From positions 49,517-113,516 of the forward strand of contig JAUXWZ010000109.1 of assembly GCA_030684835.1 (NCBI GenBank): a stretch of 64,000 bases of DNA. Direction: 5' to 3'. Each line of letters starts with the position of its first letter. Positions within the stretch are counted from its first letter, which is position 1. A model generated the notes under the pieces. That model had not been told where the DNA came from. It was given only the letters and a program-made list of their open reading frames with translations, and made no database searches. The stretch comes from Beijerinckiaceae bacterium. Its GTDB lineage: Bacteria; Pseudomonadota; Alphaproteobacteria; Rhizobiales; Beijerinckiaceae. Made by a program: the position numbers and the translations under genes. Of the stretch, positions 33,589-42,547 are shown piece by piece.

Positions 33589-33999
33589 ATGTCCGCTCAG
33601 AAGGGCAAGGATCTCTTGCTCAAGATCGACGATGGCACGGGTAACTTCGTAACGATCGCTGGCCTACGTACGCACCGCTTCGCGCTCAACGCTGATCCAG
33701 TCGATATCACCCATATGGAATCTGCGGGCCGATGGCGCGAGCTGCTTGAAGGGGCTGGCGTCAAGCGCGCGAGCGTTGCTGGCGCAGGCGTCTTCAAGGA
33801 CATGGCGTCAGACGCATTGGCGCGCCAGGCGTTCTTCGAGGGCGCCGTGCGCGCATGGCAGGTCATCGTCCCGTCATTCGGCGTCATCGCCGGGCTGTTT
33901 CAAATATCCAGCCTGGACTATCGCGGCGAACACTCTGGAGAAATGACGTTTGAGCTTGCGCTGGAATCCGCTGGCGCCCTCACTTTCACAGCGTTGTAA
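33589..33999 (+). CDS. GTA major tail protein, TP901-1 type (g9)
   Basis: The 136-residue tail-tube protein shows KGKDLLLKIDDGTGNF, GLRTHRFALNADPVDITHMESAGRW-type sequence and GVFKDMASDALAR. AAGGAG lies about 8 bases before the start. Confidence 0.92.
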   Translation: MSAQKGKDLLLKIDDGTGNFVTIAGLRTHRFALNADPVDITHMESAGRWRELLEGAGVKRASVAGAGVFKDMASDALARQAFFEGAVRAWQVIVPSFGVIAGLFQISSLDYRGEHSGEMTFELALESAGALTFTAL

Positions 34000-34003
34000 C
34001 GAG

Positions 34004-34360
34004 ATGGCCAACCGCCGCCGCGGCGACGTCGACGCTATTTTCGACGACCAAACTTTTACGCTACGTCTGACGCTTGGCGCCCTTGCTGAACTTGAAGACG
34101 CATTTGGCGCGAGCGATCTAATTGGCCTGGCCGCTCGCTTTGAAGACGGCCGACTTTCAGCTCGCGATATCATGCGCATTATCGGGTCAGGCATACGTGG
34201 CGGGGGAGCACAGGTGAGCGATGACGACGTTGCGCGTTTCGCCTGTGACGGAGGCCTCGACGCCTACATAAACGTTGCTGCGCAATTGCTTTCGGCAACG
34301 TTCGGGGAGTTGAATCCGGAGGTTGCCCCAACGGGCCCTTCGGCGCCGCAGGACGCCTGA
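34004..34360 (+). CDS. GTA tail assembly chaperone-like protein (g10)
   Basis: The 118-residue protein has the GTA g10 pattern: RRGDVDAIFDDQTFTLRLTLGALAELEDAFG and LSARDIMRIIGSGIRGGG. It starts 4 bases after the g9 stop. Confidence 0.85.
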   Translation: MANRRRGDVDAIFDDQTFTLRLTLGALAELEDAFGASDLIGLAARFEDGRLSARDIMRIIGSGIRGGGAQVSDDDVARFACDGGLDAYINVAAQLLSATFGELNPEVAPTGPSAPQDA

Positions 34361-34422
34361 AGACCGAAGCCCGCCCGCGCACGGCGCAGCCCGCCCCGCC
34401 GCCTTTTCCATGGCGTGAGGCG

Positions 34423-34602
34423 ATGGCTTTCGGTTTTGGCGTCCTGCGGCTGAATGCCGACGCTTTCTGGTCCCTAACGCCGCGTGAACTTGCGAGCGCC
34501 GTGGCGGGCGCGGGTGGCGGCGCCAATGATGCTGGCAACGAAATGCTTTCGCGCTCAAGCCTTGACGCATTGATGCGCGCTTTTCCCGATGAGGCAAGAT
34601 GA
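34423..34602 (+). CDS. GTA phage tail assembly chaperone (g10.1)
   Basis: The frame encodes MAFGFGVLRLNADAFWSLTP, then RELASAV and SLDALMRAFPDEAR, the pattern of the short chaperone between g10 and the tape measure. The first ATG (34423) leaves out the family motif FPWREA, which is encoded just upstream in the same frame. The only upstream start-like codon is CTG 34357, next to the g10 stop, so translation may begin there. The end overlaps the tape-measure start by ATGATGA. Confidence 0.75.
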   Translation: MAFGFGVLRLNADAFWSLTPRELASAVAGAGGGANDAGNEMLSRSSLDALMRAFPDEAR

Positions 34603-35165
34603 TGACTGAATACGAAGGTGGCTTTGCCGCCAGCGACGTTAACGAGGTTCGAGTCGCACTCGACCTGGTTGATGTGTCCGCGCAACGAATGTCTCGCACT
34701 CTCACGCGTGCGTTCTCATCGGCCGTAGTGGGCGGAAAATCGCTTGAGGACACTCTAAAAACTGTGGCGCTTTCCTTGTCAAAAGTAGCGCTTAATACTG
34801 CATTGCAGCCCCTGCAGAAGGGCCTCTCGTCGGCGATTGGATCTTTGCTGTCGCCTTTGACAGGGCAGGGCGCTACATCCGTGCCTGTCACCGCCTTTGC
34901 CGATGGCGGCGTCGTTGCCCGTCCCACTTTCTTTGGTTCGGGTGGGGGGCTTGGCCTGATGGGCGAACGCGGCGCTGAAGCGATCATGCCGCTGGCTCGT
35001 GGACCCGATGGGCGCCTGGGCGTCTCTATGAATGGTGCGGCAAGCCGCGCGCCCGTCGTCAACGTGACAATCAATACGCCGGACGCCGATAGTTTCCGAC
35101 GCTCACAAGTGCAGGTTTCTGCGGCGCTGGCGCGCGCGGTGATGCGCGGCCAGCGCGGTGTTTAA
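34599..35165 (+). CDS. GTA tape-measure-type tail protein (g11)
   Basis: The 188-residue protein is very short for a tape measure, as usual for GTAs with short tails. It has an N-terminal helical part, then LGLMGERGAEAIMPLARGPDGRLGV, the signature of lambda-type tape-measure C-termini, and a conserved NVTINTPDADSFRRSQVQV end. Confidence 0.85.
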   Translation: MMTEYEGGFAASDVNEVRVALDLVDVSAQRMSRTLTRAFSSAVVGGKSLEDTLKTVALSLSKVALNTALQPLQKGLSSAIGSLLSPLTGQGATSVPVTAFADGGVVARPTFFGSGGGLGLMGERGAEAIMPLARGPDGRLGVSMNGAASRAPVVNVTINTPDADSFRRSQVQVSAALARAVMRGQRGV

Positions 35166-35167
35166 CG

Positions 35168-35404
35168 TCAGGACCGAAGCAAGGAAGCGATTTCGTCCTT
35201 AAGGTGAAGGCGCTGCTTCTTCATTTCCTCGAGGATATCGTCGCTTGTCGGCTCAACCTCAGCCTCGGCGCGATGAATAGCCCGATTAACATCGTGATAC
35301 CGGTCAGCAAGACGCACGAAATGCGCGTTGCTCATCTTGAGCTCATGCAGTCGCTCGCGGTCTTGCGGAAACTCTTCGTGTAACTCATGCGGAACGTGGC
35401 TCAT
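35168..35404 (-). CDS. YdcH/DUF465-like small protein inside the GTA cluster
   Basis: The 78-residue coiled-coil protein has the DUF465 pattern: LHELKMSNAHFVRLADRYHDVNRAIHRAE and EEMKKQRLHLKDEI. AAAGGGAC precedes ATG 35404. It lies antisense between g11 and g12, stops 2 bases after the g11 stop and diverges from g12. DUF465 proteins are small, soluble and of unknown role; it is not a GTA structural gene. Confidence 0.82.
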   Translation of the reverse strand: MSHVPHELHEEFPQDRERLHELKMSNAHFVRLADRYHDVNRAIHRAEAEVEPTSDDILEEMKKQRLHLKDEIASLLRS

Positions 35405-35485
35405 TTGTCCCTTTCCCTTTCGTTGCAAACTGATCGCGCCAGTCTAGGCCGTCGCGGTTGCTTCTCATTGTCCTGGATCAATCAC

Positions 35486-36121
35486 ATGAGCTTCCATGAA
35501 GCGCTTTTCCCGACGGACGTGTCGCTTGGCGCCCGTGGCGGCCCGGAGCGGCGAACAGAAATTGTTCTCACCGGCTCGGGGCGCGAGGAACGTAATCAAC
35601 GCTGGTCGCGCTCTCGCCGCAAGTGGAACGCAGGTTATGGCGTGAAGCGCTTGTCGCAGATCGAACCAGTCATCGCGTTTTTTGAGGAGCGGCGCGGCCG
35701 TTTGTATGGCTTTCGATGGCGTGACCCGCTGGATCATCGCTCATGCGGGGCCGGCGCGCCGCCCACCCCTCTCGATCAATTGCTCGGAGTTGGGGACGGG
35801 TCCCGTGCGGTTTTTCAGATCATCAAGAAATACGGAGCGAACTTTGCGCCTTACGCGCGCGACATCCTGAAGCCAGTCGCCAGTTCTGTCCGCGTTGCCG
35901 TTGGCGGATCCGAGATAAGTCCTGCAAACTACAGCGTAGATGGGACGACGGGTCTCCTGACCTTCGCCCCGGGGCACGTCCCAGGCGCCGCTCTGGCCGT
36001 CACTGCCGGGTTTCTCTTCGATACGCCCGCACGTTTTGACGCCGATTACCTGGAAATTGACGCCGCATCTTTCGACGCCGGCGAAATTCCACAGATACCT
36101 CTAATTGAGATTTATCCCTGA
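35486..36121 (+). CDS. GTA distal tail DUF2460 protein (g12)
   Basis: The 211-residue protein starts MSFHEALFPTDVSLGARGGP and contains FFEERRGRLYGFRWRDPLDH and DADYLEIDAASFDAGEIPQI, typical of DUF2460. Its stop overlaps the g13 start as TGATG. Confidence 0.93.
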   Translation: MSFHEALFPTDVSLGARGGPERRTEIVLTGSGREERNQRWSRSRRKWNAGYGVKRLSQIEPVIAFFEERRGRLYGFRWRDPLDHRSCGAGAPPTPLDQLLGVGDGSRAVFQIIKKYGANFAPYARDILKPVASSVRVAVGGSEISPANYSVDGTTGLLTFAPGHVPGAALAVTAGFLFDTPARFDADYLEIDAASFDAGEIPQIPLIEIYP

Positions 36122-36993
36122 TGCGCAATCTTTCGTCGGGCTTTCGCGCGCGCTTAGACGCAGGCGCGACCACATTGTGCGCTTGCTGGCGCATCATCAG
36201 ACAAGACGGCGTCATTCAGGGCTTCACAGATCACGACCGCGACATCGCTTTTGATGGGGTCACGTATTCGGTGATGTCGGGCCTGGATGGCTCGAGCTTT
36301 GACGCTGAACTCGGCTTCTCAGTAGGGGGCGCAGAAATCTCTGGCGCCTTGTCCTCCGCGTCGATCGAAGAAAATGATCTGCTGAATGGCGTGTGGGACG
36401 GCGCTCGCGTCGAGCTGTGGCGCGTCGATTGGCGCGAGCCTGCGCACCGCATCCTGCAACACGTTGCAAACGTGGGCGAGGTGCGTCGAAGCGGCGCAGC
36501 TTTTGTCGCCGAGTTGCGGTCTCTTTCGCACGCGCTCGATCAGGAACATGGACGGCTTTACGGCGCAAACTGCGATGCAGATCTTGGCGACGCCCGTTGC
36601 GGGTTCCTTCTCGCAACATCTCCCTTCCGCGTCGATTTGCTCGTCGTCGAAGCGACACGCGTGCAAGTGAGAGCAACTTTGCCGGTCACATCTGTTGGTT
36701 TCTATACAGGTGGCCGAATCCAGTTTCTGAGCGGGCCCAATGCAGGCGCGCAAGCCCACGTCGAAGATCATACTGATGGCGTGCTTAAACTGTGGACGCC
36801 TTTGGCGCTGGCGCCGATGCCGGGCGATTCATTTAGGCTCACCGCTGGATGCGACAAGACGTTCGCCGCGTGTCAGGCAAAGTTTGCAAATATCGTCAAT
36901 TTTCGCGGCTTTCCTCATCTGCCCGGCAACGACGAAGTGTTCTCGTTTGCAGGACGCAGCTCAAGGCTTGATGGCGAGAGCATGTTTCGATGA
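36121..36993 (+). CDS. GTA baseplate hub DUF2163 protein (g13)
   Basis: The 290-residue protein has TLCACWRIIRQDGVIQGFTDHDRD, SAEISGALSS-type sequence, and a cysteine-bearing core (GANCDADLGDARCG, later GCDKTFAACQAKF), as in DUF2163. The cysteines may coordinate an Fe-S cluster as reported for the RcGTA hub. ATGA overlap with g14. Confidence 0.93.
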   Translation: MRNLSSGFRARLDAGATTLCACWRIIRQDGVIQGFTDHDRDIAFDGVTYSVMSGLDGSSFDAELGFSVGGAEISGALSSASIEENDLLNGVWDGARVELWRVDWREPAHRILQHVANVGEVRRSGAAFVAELRSLSHALDQEHGRLYGANCDADLGDARCGFLLATSPFRVDLLVVEATRVQVRATLPVTSVGFYTGGRIQFLSGPNAGAQAHVEDHTDGVLKLWTPLALAPMPGDSFRLTAGCDKTFAACQAKFANIVNFRGFPHLPGNDEVFSFAGRSSRLDGESMFR

Positions 36994-37424
36994 CGGAGCG
37001 CAACGCGATCTTGCAGGCCGCGCGGCTGTGGCTCGGCACGCCTTATCTGCATCAGGCTTCGCTGCGCGGCGCCGGTTGTGACTGCCTCGGCCTGGTGCGT
37101 GGCGTTTGGCGAGATATGTACGGCGCCGAGCCGGAAGAAACGGGCGCATATACGCCCGACTGGGCGGAAGCGACGAAGCAGGAGCGACTGGCCGACGCGG
37201 GTTTTCGTCACCTTACACCCGTCAGCGTGCAAGCCTTCGCAGCCGGGGACGTGTTGCTGTTTCGTTGGCGACCGAATGTGCCAGCAAAACATTGCGCGAT
37301 AGCGACCTCGCGAGAAACAATGATTCACGCGCACGATGGTGCGAGCGTTTGCGAAATTGCGATCACGCCATTCTGGAAGCGCCGTGTCGCCTTCGCGTTC
37401 GCATTTCCCGACGTCGAAAACTGA
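36990..37424 (+). CDS. GTA NlpC/P60 family cell-wall peptidase (g14)
   Basis: The 144-residue peptidase has the catalytic Cys in GAGCDCLGLVRGVWR and His in AKHCAIATS, as in phage NlpC proteins. It likely opens murein during DNA entry. Confidence 0.93.
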   Translation: MTERNAILQAARLWLGTPYLHQASLRGAGCDCLGLVRGVWRDMYGAEPEETGAYTPDWAEATKQERLADAGFRHLTPVSVQAFAAGDVLLFRWRPNVPAKHCAIATSRETMIHAHDGASVCEIAITPFWKRRVAFAFAFPDVEN

Positions 37425-37444
37425 CTCTCATCAGGATTGATTGA

Positions 37445-40400
37445 ATGGCGACGGTTGTTCTTCAAACCATAGGCGCGGCGGTTGGCCAATTTCTTGGTGG
37501 TCCGATTGGCGCCGTCATTGGGCAAACTGCCGGCGCGATTGCTGGCGCAACAATTGACCAGCGTCTGTTTGGGCCTAAGCCCGGCGATGGGCCACGCCTG
37601 TCAACCATGCCTGCGCTTGCATCGACGGAAGGCGCTCCGGTCCCTCTCGTATTTGGGCGCGCCCGCGTCGGTGGTCAGGTGATTTGGGCCACACGATTTG
37701 AGGAGCAGGGCAAGTCGCAATCTGGAAAAAGCCTCGGCGCGCCTTCGCAGAAAACATACAAATATTTTGCAAATTTTGCAGTTGGTTTGTGCGAAGGCGC
37801 GATCGCGGGCGTGCGACGCATCTGGGCGGATGGCAAGGAAATTGACCAGACCAAATTCGCGATTCGCGTTTACAGCGGAACGGAGACTCAATCCGCTGAC
37901 GCTCTGATCGTTGCAAAGGAAGGACCTGAGAACGCGCCGGCATATCGTGGCTTGGCTTACGTTGTGTTTGAACGCATGCCTCTTGCCGATTTCGGCAATC
38001 GAATTCCACAATTGTCGTTCGAAGTCGCACGGCCAACCAATGGCCTCGCCTCGCTCGTCCGAGCCGTCGACGTCATTCCCGGCGCCGGCGAGTTCGCTTA
38101 CAGCGACAAGCGCACTCTGGTCCTCGACGGCTTTGCGGGTGGACGACCGGCTAATCGCAACACGCTTGTCGCGTCAAGCGACTGGACGGCCTCGCTCGAC
38201 GCGCTTGAACAATCATGTCCGAATGTTTCGAGCGCAGCTCTTGTCGTCTCCTGGTTTGGCGACGATCTGCGGGCAGGCAATTGCACCATCGCGCCGCGCG
38301 TCGATAATGCAGTCAAAAGAACGCGTGGCGCCACATGGTCCGTCTCAGGACTCACGCGCGTCGCCGCCCGCGTCGCGAGCGAAGCCGAAGGTCGCGCGGC
38401 CTATGGCGGCACACCATCCGACGCAAGTGTGATCGAGGCGATCGAAAATCTGCGAACACGCGGTCTGTCAGTCGTTTTTTATCCTTTCGTCATGATGGAT
38501 ATTCCAGCTGACAATGCGCTGGCCGACCCCTGGAGCGATGAAGCAGGCCAACCGCCGTATCCATGGCGCGGTCGACTCTCCTGCGATCCTGCGCCCGGCA
38601 GGCCAGGCTCGCCAGACGGAACTGTTGGCGCCACGACGCAGGTCGGCGCGTTCTTTGGCTCATCGCTTCCGCCGGCGAGCGAATGGTCTTACAGGCGCTT
38701 CATCATGCACTACGCCCATCTTTGCGTAGCTGCTGGCGGCGTCGACGCCTTTATTATTGGTTCTGAGTTTGTTTCATTGACGCGAGTGCGCGGGGCGTCG
38801 GGGGGCTATCCAGCAGTCGCGGCCTTGATACAGCTTGCAGCTGACGTGAAGACTATTCTTGGCCCCGGCTGCAAGATCTCCTACGCTGCAGACTGGACCG
38901 AGTATGGCGCCCATGTGCGCGATAGTGGCGCCGAAGTTCGTTTCCCGCTTGACCCACTTTGGGCAAGCCCTTCCATTGATTTTATCGGAATCGACTTCTA
39001 CCCGCCCCTGAGCGACTGGCGTGACGGCGCCACTCATTTGGACGCCAACGTCTCGCCCTCCATATACGATCTGGATTACCTTCGCGCCCGCGTTTCTTCA
39101 GGCGAGGCGTTTGATTGGTTCTACGCGGACCAAGCTGCTCGACAATTGCAAAATCGCACGCCGATCTTGGATGGCGCCTACGGCAAACACTGGATATTCC
39201 GTCAGAAAGATTTTGTCGGTTGGTGGTCAAATATACATCTTGAGCGCGTTGGCGGCGTGGAAGCATCCTCGCCCACAGTCTGGACCGCGTATTCCAAACC
39301 CATTTGGTTCACTGAGATTGGATGTCCCGCGGTAGACCGTGGCGCCAACGCGCCAAACGTGTTTCCAGACCCAAAATCGTCGGACGGAGGCTTGCCTCAC
39401 TTTTCGCGCGGTTTTCGAGATGATCTTATGCAGGCGCGTGCGCTTGAAGCTGTGATCTCGCGTTTCGATCCAGACGCGACAGGCTTCAATGACGCTTGGA
39501 ATCCTGTTTCGCCACTGTTCGGCGGGCGTATGGTGGACCCTGCGCGGATACACATCTGGGCATGGGATGCTCGCCCCTGGCCGGCGTTTCCGCAACTCGA
39601 AAATGAATGGAGCGATGGTCCGCTCTGGCATACCGGCCATTGGTTGAATGGCCGCATTGACGGCGTCGATCTCGATTGCCTGACGCGCATATTAAGCGAG
39701 CAAGCATTGCGTGCGCCCGATGTGGATATTCGCACGGATACAAGAACCTTTGTCGATGGATATGTCATCGACCGCCCGGTTTCTGCGCGGGCTGCGATTG
39801 AGCCACTCGCCTCGATATTCAGCTTCGATGGCGCGATTTGCGGCGGGACGATCGGTTTTCATTCTCGGGCGGGAACAGCCGTTCATGCGCTTGTAGAAAA
39901 CGATCTCGTTCCAGGGGACGCCGGAGAACTTGCAGCTTTCTCACGCGGACAGGACAGCGAATTGCCTCGCCGTCTCTCTCTTTCGTTCTACGACGGCGAA
40001 CGCGACTATAGGCCCGCGTCCGTGAATGCGCGGCGTATCGAGGGAGCTTCATCTCGCGAAACAGCACGTGAAGCTGCCGTAGTTATATCTCGAGCGCAGG
40101 CGCAACAGCGATGCGATGTCCTGTTGCAAGATGTCTGGATCGCTCGGGATACCGCGCGCTTCAGTCTCCGGCCGGGACGTCTCGACCTCGAGATTGGTGA
40201 TCTTGTGTCCCTGCCGGGCGCCAATGAGCGCGTTTATCGTATCGTGCGGCTCAATGATGGCGCTGTGCGAGAGGCTGAGGCGCACGCGGTGGAGCCCGCA
40301 ATCTACGACCATTCGGTTCCTGCGCTAGCAAGAGCCACAAGCGCGCCTGCGCCTCTCGAGGGACCATTGCGAGCGCATATTTTTAGCCTTGGATTGATGA

Positions 40401-40495
40401 GTAACCGATTTAACGCACTTCAGTACGCGGCCGCCTATGCCGATCCCTGGCCAGGCGCCATTGGCGTTTGGCGACGTTCTGGAGATGGCTTGTGA
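37445..40495 (+). CDS. GTA host-specificity/tail-tip protein (g15), N-terminal ORF of a split gene
   Basis: The 1016-residue product carries most of g15: the hydrophobic Gly/Ala N-terminus (GPIGAVIGQTAGAIAG), early tail-hub domain, a glycoside-hydrolase-like TIM barrel (IGSEFVSLTRVRG, TEIGCPAVDRGANAPNVFPDPK) and the phage-tail_3-type hub (VVISRAQAQQRCDVLLQD). RcGTA g15-type proteins are about 1300 residues. This frame stops at 40493-40495 just after VWRRSGDG, and the rest continues in the next ORF after a one-base shift. Confidence 0.85.
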   Translation: MATVVLQTIGAAVGQFLGGPIGAVIGQTAGAIAGATIDQRLFGPKPGDGPRLSTMPALASTEGAPVPLVFGRARVGGQVIWATRFEEQGKSQSGKSLGAPSQKTYKYFANFAVGLCEGAIAGVRRIWADGKEIDQTKFAIRVYSGTETQSADALIVAKEGPENAPAYRGLAYVVFERMPLADFGNRIPQLSFEVARPTNGLASLVRAVDVIPGAGEFAYSDKRTLVLDGFAGGRPANRNTLVASSDWTASLDALEQSCPNVSSAALVVSWFGDDLRAGNCTIAPRVDNAVKRTRGATWSVSGLTRVAARVASEAEGRAAYGGTPSDASVIEAIENLRTRGLSVVFYPFVMMDIPADNALADPWSDEAGQPPYPWRGRLSCDPAPGRPGSPDGTVGATTQVGAFFGSSLPPASEWSYRRFIMHYAHLCVAAGGVDAFIIGSEFVSLTRVRGASGGYPAVAALIQLAADVKTILGPGCKISYAADWTEYGAHVRDSGAEVRFPLDPLWASPSIDFIGIDFYPPLSDWRDGATHLDANVSPSIYDLDYLRARVSSGEAFDWFYADQAARQLQNRTPILDGAYGKHWIFRQKDFVGWWSNIHLERVGGVEASSPTVWTAYSKPIWFTEIGCPAVDRGANAPNVFPDPKSSDGGLPHFSRGFRDDLMQARALEAVISRFDPDATGFNDAWNPVSPLFGGRMVDPARIHIWAWDARPWPAFPQLENEWSDGPLWHTGHWLNGRIDGVDLDCLTRILSEQALRAPDVDIRTDTRTFVDGYVIDRPVSARAAIEPLASIFSFDGAICGGTIGFHSRAGTAVHALVENDLVPGDAGELAAFSRGQDSELPRRLSLSFYDGERDYRPASVNARRIEGASSRETAREAAVVISRAQAQQRCDVLLQDVWIARDTARFSLRPGRLDLEIGDLVSLPGANERVYRIVRLNDGAVREAEAHAVEPAIYDHSVPALARATSAPAPLEGPLRAHIFSLGLMSNRFNALQYAAAYADPWPGAIGVWRRSGDGL

Positions 40496-41286
40496 ATGTT
40501 GATACGATCACGCGGCGTGCGATTGTTGGTGAAACGTTAGATGTACTGGGACCGGGCGTCACGTCGCGTTTCGATCATGTGAACGCGCTGACGATACGAT
40601 TGGTTGGGGGAGCGCTCTCTTCGCTTGACGATGCCCGCGCTTTGTCTGGCGTCCAGACGCTCGCCGTCGGGGGCCCTGATGGGCAGTGGGAAGTCCTTTC
40701 ATTCGCCAACGCGACTCTGATTGACACAGGCATTTGGCGGATCTCCCGCCTTGTGCGGGGACTTGGCGGGCAGGACGAACTCAGTACCCGCACGCTGAGC
40801 GCAGGCGCGCCTGTTATCCTGCTCGATGAAGCCGTCATTCCGCTCGTTTTCGATCCAGCCTTCATTGGTGACGAGCAGACCTATCGCTTCTACGACGCGA
40901 GTGGCGATTATGCAGATGAGCTTGCAGTGGAAGTCACCGCTCCCGTGCGAGATATTGCGATGAAGCCATATTCGCCCGTGCATCCCCGTGCGCGCCGAAT
41001 ACCGGGCGGCGTGGCGATCAACTTCATCCGTCGCGGACGCGTGGACGCCGACGGTTGGGGATTGACCGAAATTCCGTTGGGCGAGGATCGCGAGGAATAC
41101 CGTCTGGAAATTATGGACGGCTCTGTTGTGAAGCGGGCCGTCAATAGCACCATTACGCAGTTTCTTTACACGGATGAAATTACTGACTTTGGTGCGCCGC
41201 AAACGATTTTGCGATTGAGAATTGCGCAAGTTAGCGCAACGGCGGGCCACGGCTTCGCGCGTACGCACGACGTGTTCATCAACTGA
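40492..41286 (+). CDS. GTA g15 C-terminal part as a separate ORF
   Basis: The frame encodes the missing C-terminus of g15 (RLVGGALSSLDDARALSGVQ, WRISRLVRGLGGQDE, AGAPVILLDEAVIPL, PYSPVHPRARR). It can start at GTG 40492, which overlaps the preceding TGA as GTGA and has GGAG 7 bases upstream, giving 264 residues. Coupled translation of two halves is therefore possible. Restoring one T in GGCTTGTG would instead rejoin both ORFs as G-F-V. Confidence 0.8.
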   Translation: MNVDTITRRAIVGETLDVLGPGVTSRFDHVNALTIRLVGGALSSLDDARALSGVQTLAVGGPDGQWEVLSFANATLIDTGIWRISRLVRGLGGQDELSTRTLSAGAPVILLDEAVIPLVFDPAFIGDEQTYRFYDASGDYADELAVEVTAPVRDIAMKPYSPVHPRARRIPGGVAINFIRRGRVDADGWGLTEIPLGEDREEYRLEIMDGSVVKRAVNSTITQFLYTDEITDFGAPQTILRLRIAQVSATAGHGFARTHDVFIN

Positions 41287-41310
41287 CCACCCATAAAATC
41301 GGAAGAGCGA

Positions 41311-42153
41311 ATGACCGACAGTCCGAATATTGGCCTGCCTCTCATGGAGGCTGCGCAGGCGCAAAAACACGTGACGCACAATGAGGCGCTCGTTGTCCTA
41401 GATGCGATAGTGCAAATCGCAATAGGCAACATGGCAGCAACCGCGCCGCCTCCTTCGCCAAGCGCAGGGGCTCGCGTTGTTGTTGGTCCATCATCGACCG
41501 GCGCGTTCGCGGGGCAGACAGGCAAGATCGCCTATTTCGATGACGCGGCCTGGCGCTTTGTCGAGCCGCGAAGCGGTTGGATTGTCTGGTCTACGTCTGA
41601 GGTCGCGCTGTATATATTCACAGGCGCTGCCTGGATGAAACTCACGGATATTTTCGGCGCCATTCAAAATCTGGGCTTGCTCGGTGTTGGAACCGCTGCG
41701 GACGCGACAAATCCGTTGAGTGTACGTGCAAGCAATGCGTTGTTCTCGGCGCGTTATGCTTCTGACGGTGGCGACGGGTCGCTTCGCTTCAAACTCAACA
41801 AGGAGAACATGAGCGCAAGCGTTTCGCAGCTGTATCAAACCGATTGGTCCGGGCGTGCTGAAACGGGGTTGATTGGTAACGATCTCTGGTCGATCCGCCG
41901 GTCTGCTGATGGAGTTTCGTGGACAACTCCGCTTGCGATCGACACGACACAGGTCCAGATCCTTGATGGGAGTACGACGACGCCGGGAATAGGCTTCGCT
42001 GCCGCCACAGGAACAGGTTTCACGCGCGCCGCCGATGGCTCTCTCTGCGCCTCTGTAGATGGCGTCGAGGCCTGGAGGGTCACTACCGCAGGCGCTTTCT
42101 CAATTCCCACAAGTGCGGTCATAGGCGACAACTTTGGCACGAAGGCAAACTGA
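41311..42153 (+). CDS. DUF2793 tail-fibre protein, N-terminal ORF of a frameshifted gene
   Basis: The 280-residue ORF starts with the DUF2793 domain (NIGLPLMEAAQAQKHVTHNEA, GKIAYFDDAAWRFVEP, GWIVWSTSEVALYIFTG) followed by fibre-like repeats. It stops at 42151-42153; the rest of the protein is still readable downstream in other frames (see next entry). It follows g15 and is likely part of the adhesion apparatus. Whether the shortened product is used is unknown. Confidence 0.75.
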   Translation: MTDSPNIGLPLMEAAQAQKHVTHNEALVVLDAIVQIAIGNMAATAPPPSPSAGARVVVGPSSTGAFAGQTGKIAYFDDAAWRFVEPRSGWIVWSTSEVALYIFTGAAWMKLTDIFGAIQNLGLLGVGTAADATNPLSVRASNALFSARYASDGGDGSLRFKLNKENMSASVSQLYQTDWSGRAETGLIGNDLWSIRRSADGVSWTTPLAIDTTQVQILDGSTTTPGIGFAAATGTGFTRAADGSLCASVDGVEAWRVTTAGAFSIPTSAVIGDNFGTKAN

Positions 42154-42537
42154 CGGTTGGCGTCGGCTTGACGAACGGCCTCTTTTACGGAAATCGCGGT
42201 TCGATAGGCGCGCAATCGGACGGGTTTTTTGTCATGCGCAATAACGCAGGCAACAACTTCGGACGTCTGGCGTTCGGCGGCTGGACCGCCCTTCATCCCT
42301 CCCTCAAGCGGGCATCTGCCAATTTGCAAGTCCGTCTTGCAGATGACAGCGCATTTGCCGGTCTTGAATGCAGTTTCTTCCGACCTGCTTCCTCGACGGT
42401 TGCCACTGCGCCATCGGCCCTCGGAGTTGGGCGCCGGCGCCACAATTTACGTATCGAACGAAAGCGGTGGAGCCGTATTGGCCTTCAGCGATGGGGGCGC
42501 CTGGCGGCGCGTAACTGACCGCGCGGTCATTTCATAA
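42154..42537 (+). pseudogene. Frameshifted C-terminal remainder of the DUF2793 gene
   Basis: One frame encodes LWHEGKLTVGVGLTNGLFYG through SFFRPASS; another then encodes LGAGATIYVSNESGGAVLAF and GGAWRRVTDRAVIS, the usual end of these proteins. Joining to the first ORF needs one base added near 42132 and a second shift near 42430. Two lesions in 300 bases suggest decay, or local sequencing error. Confidence 0.7.
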
Positions 42538-42547
42538 GGAGCCATGA

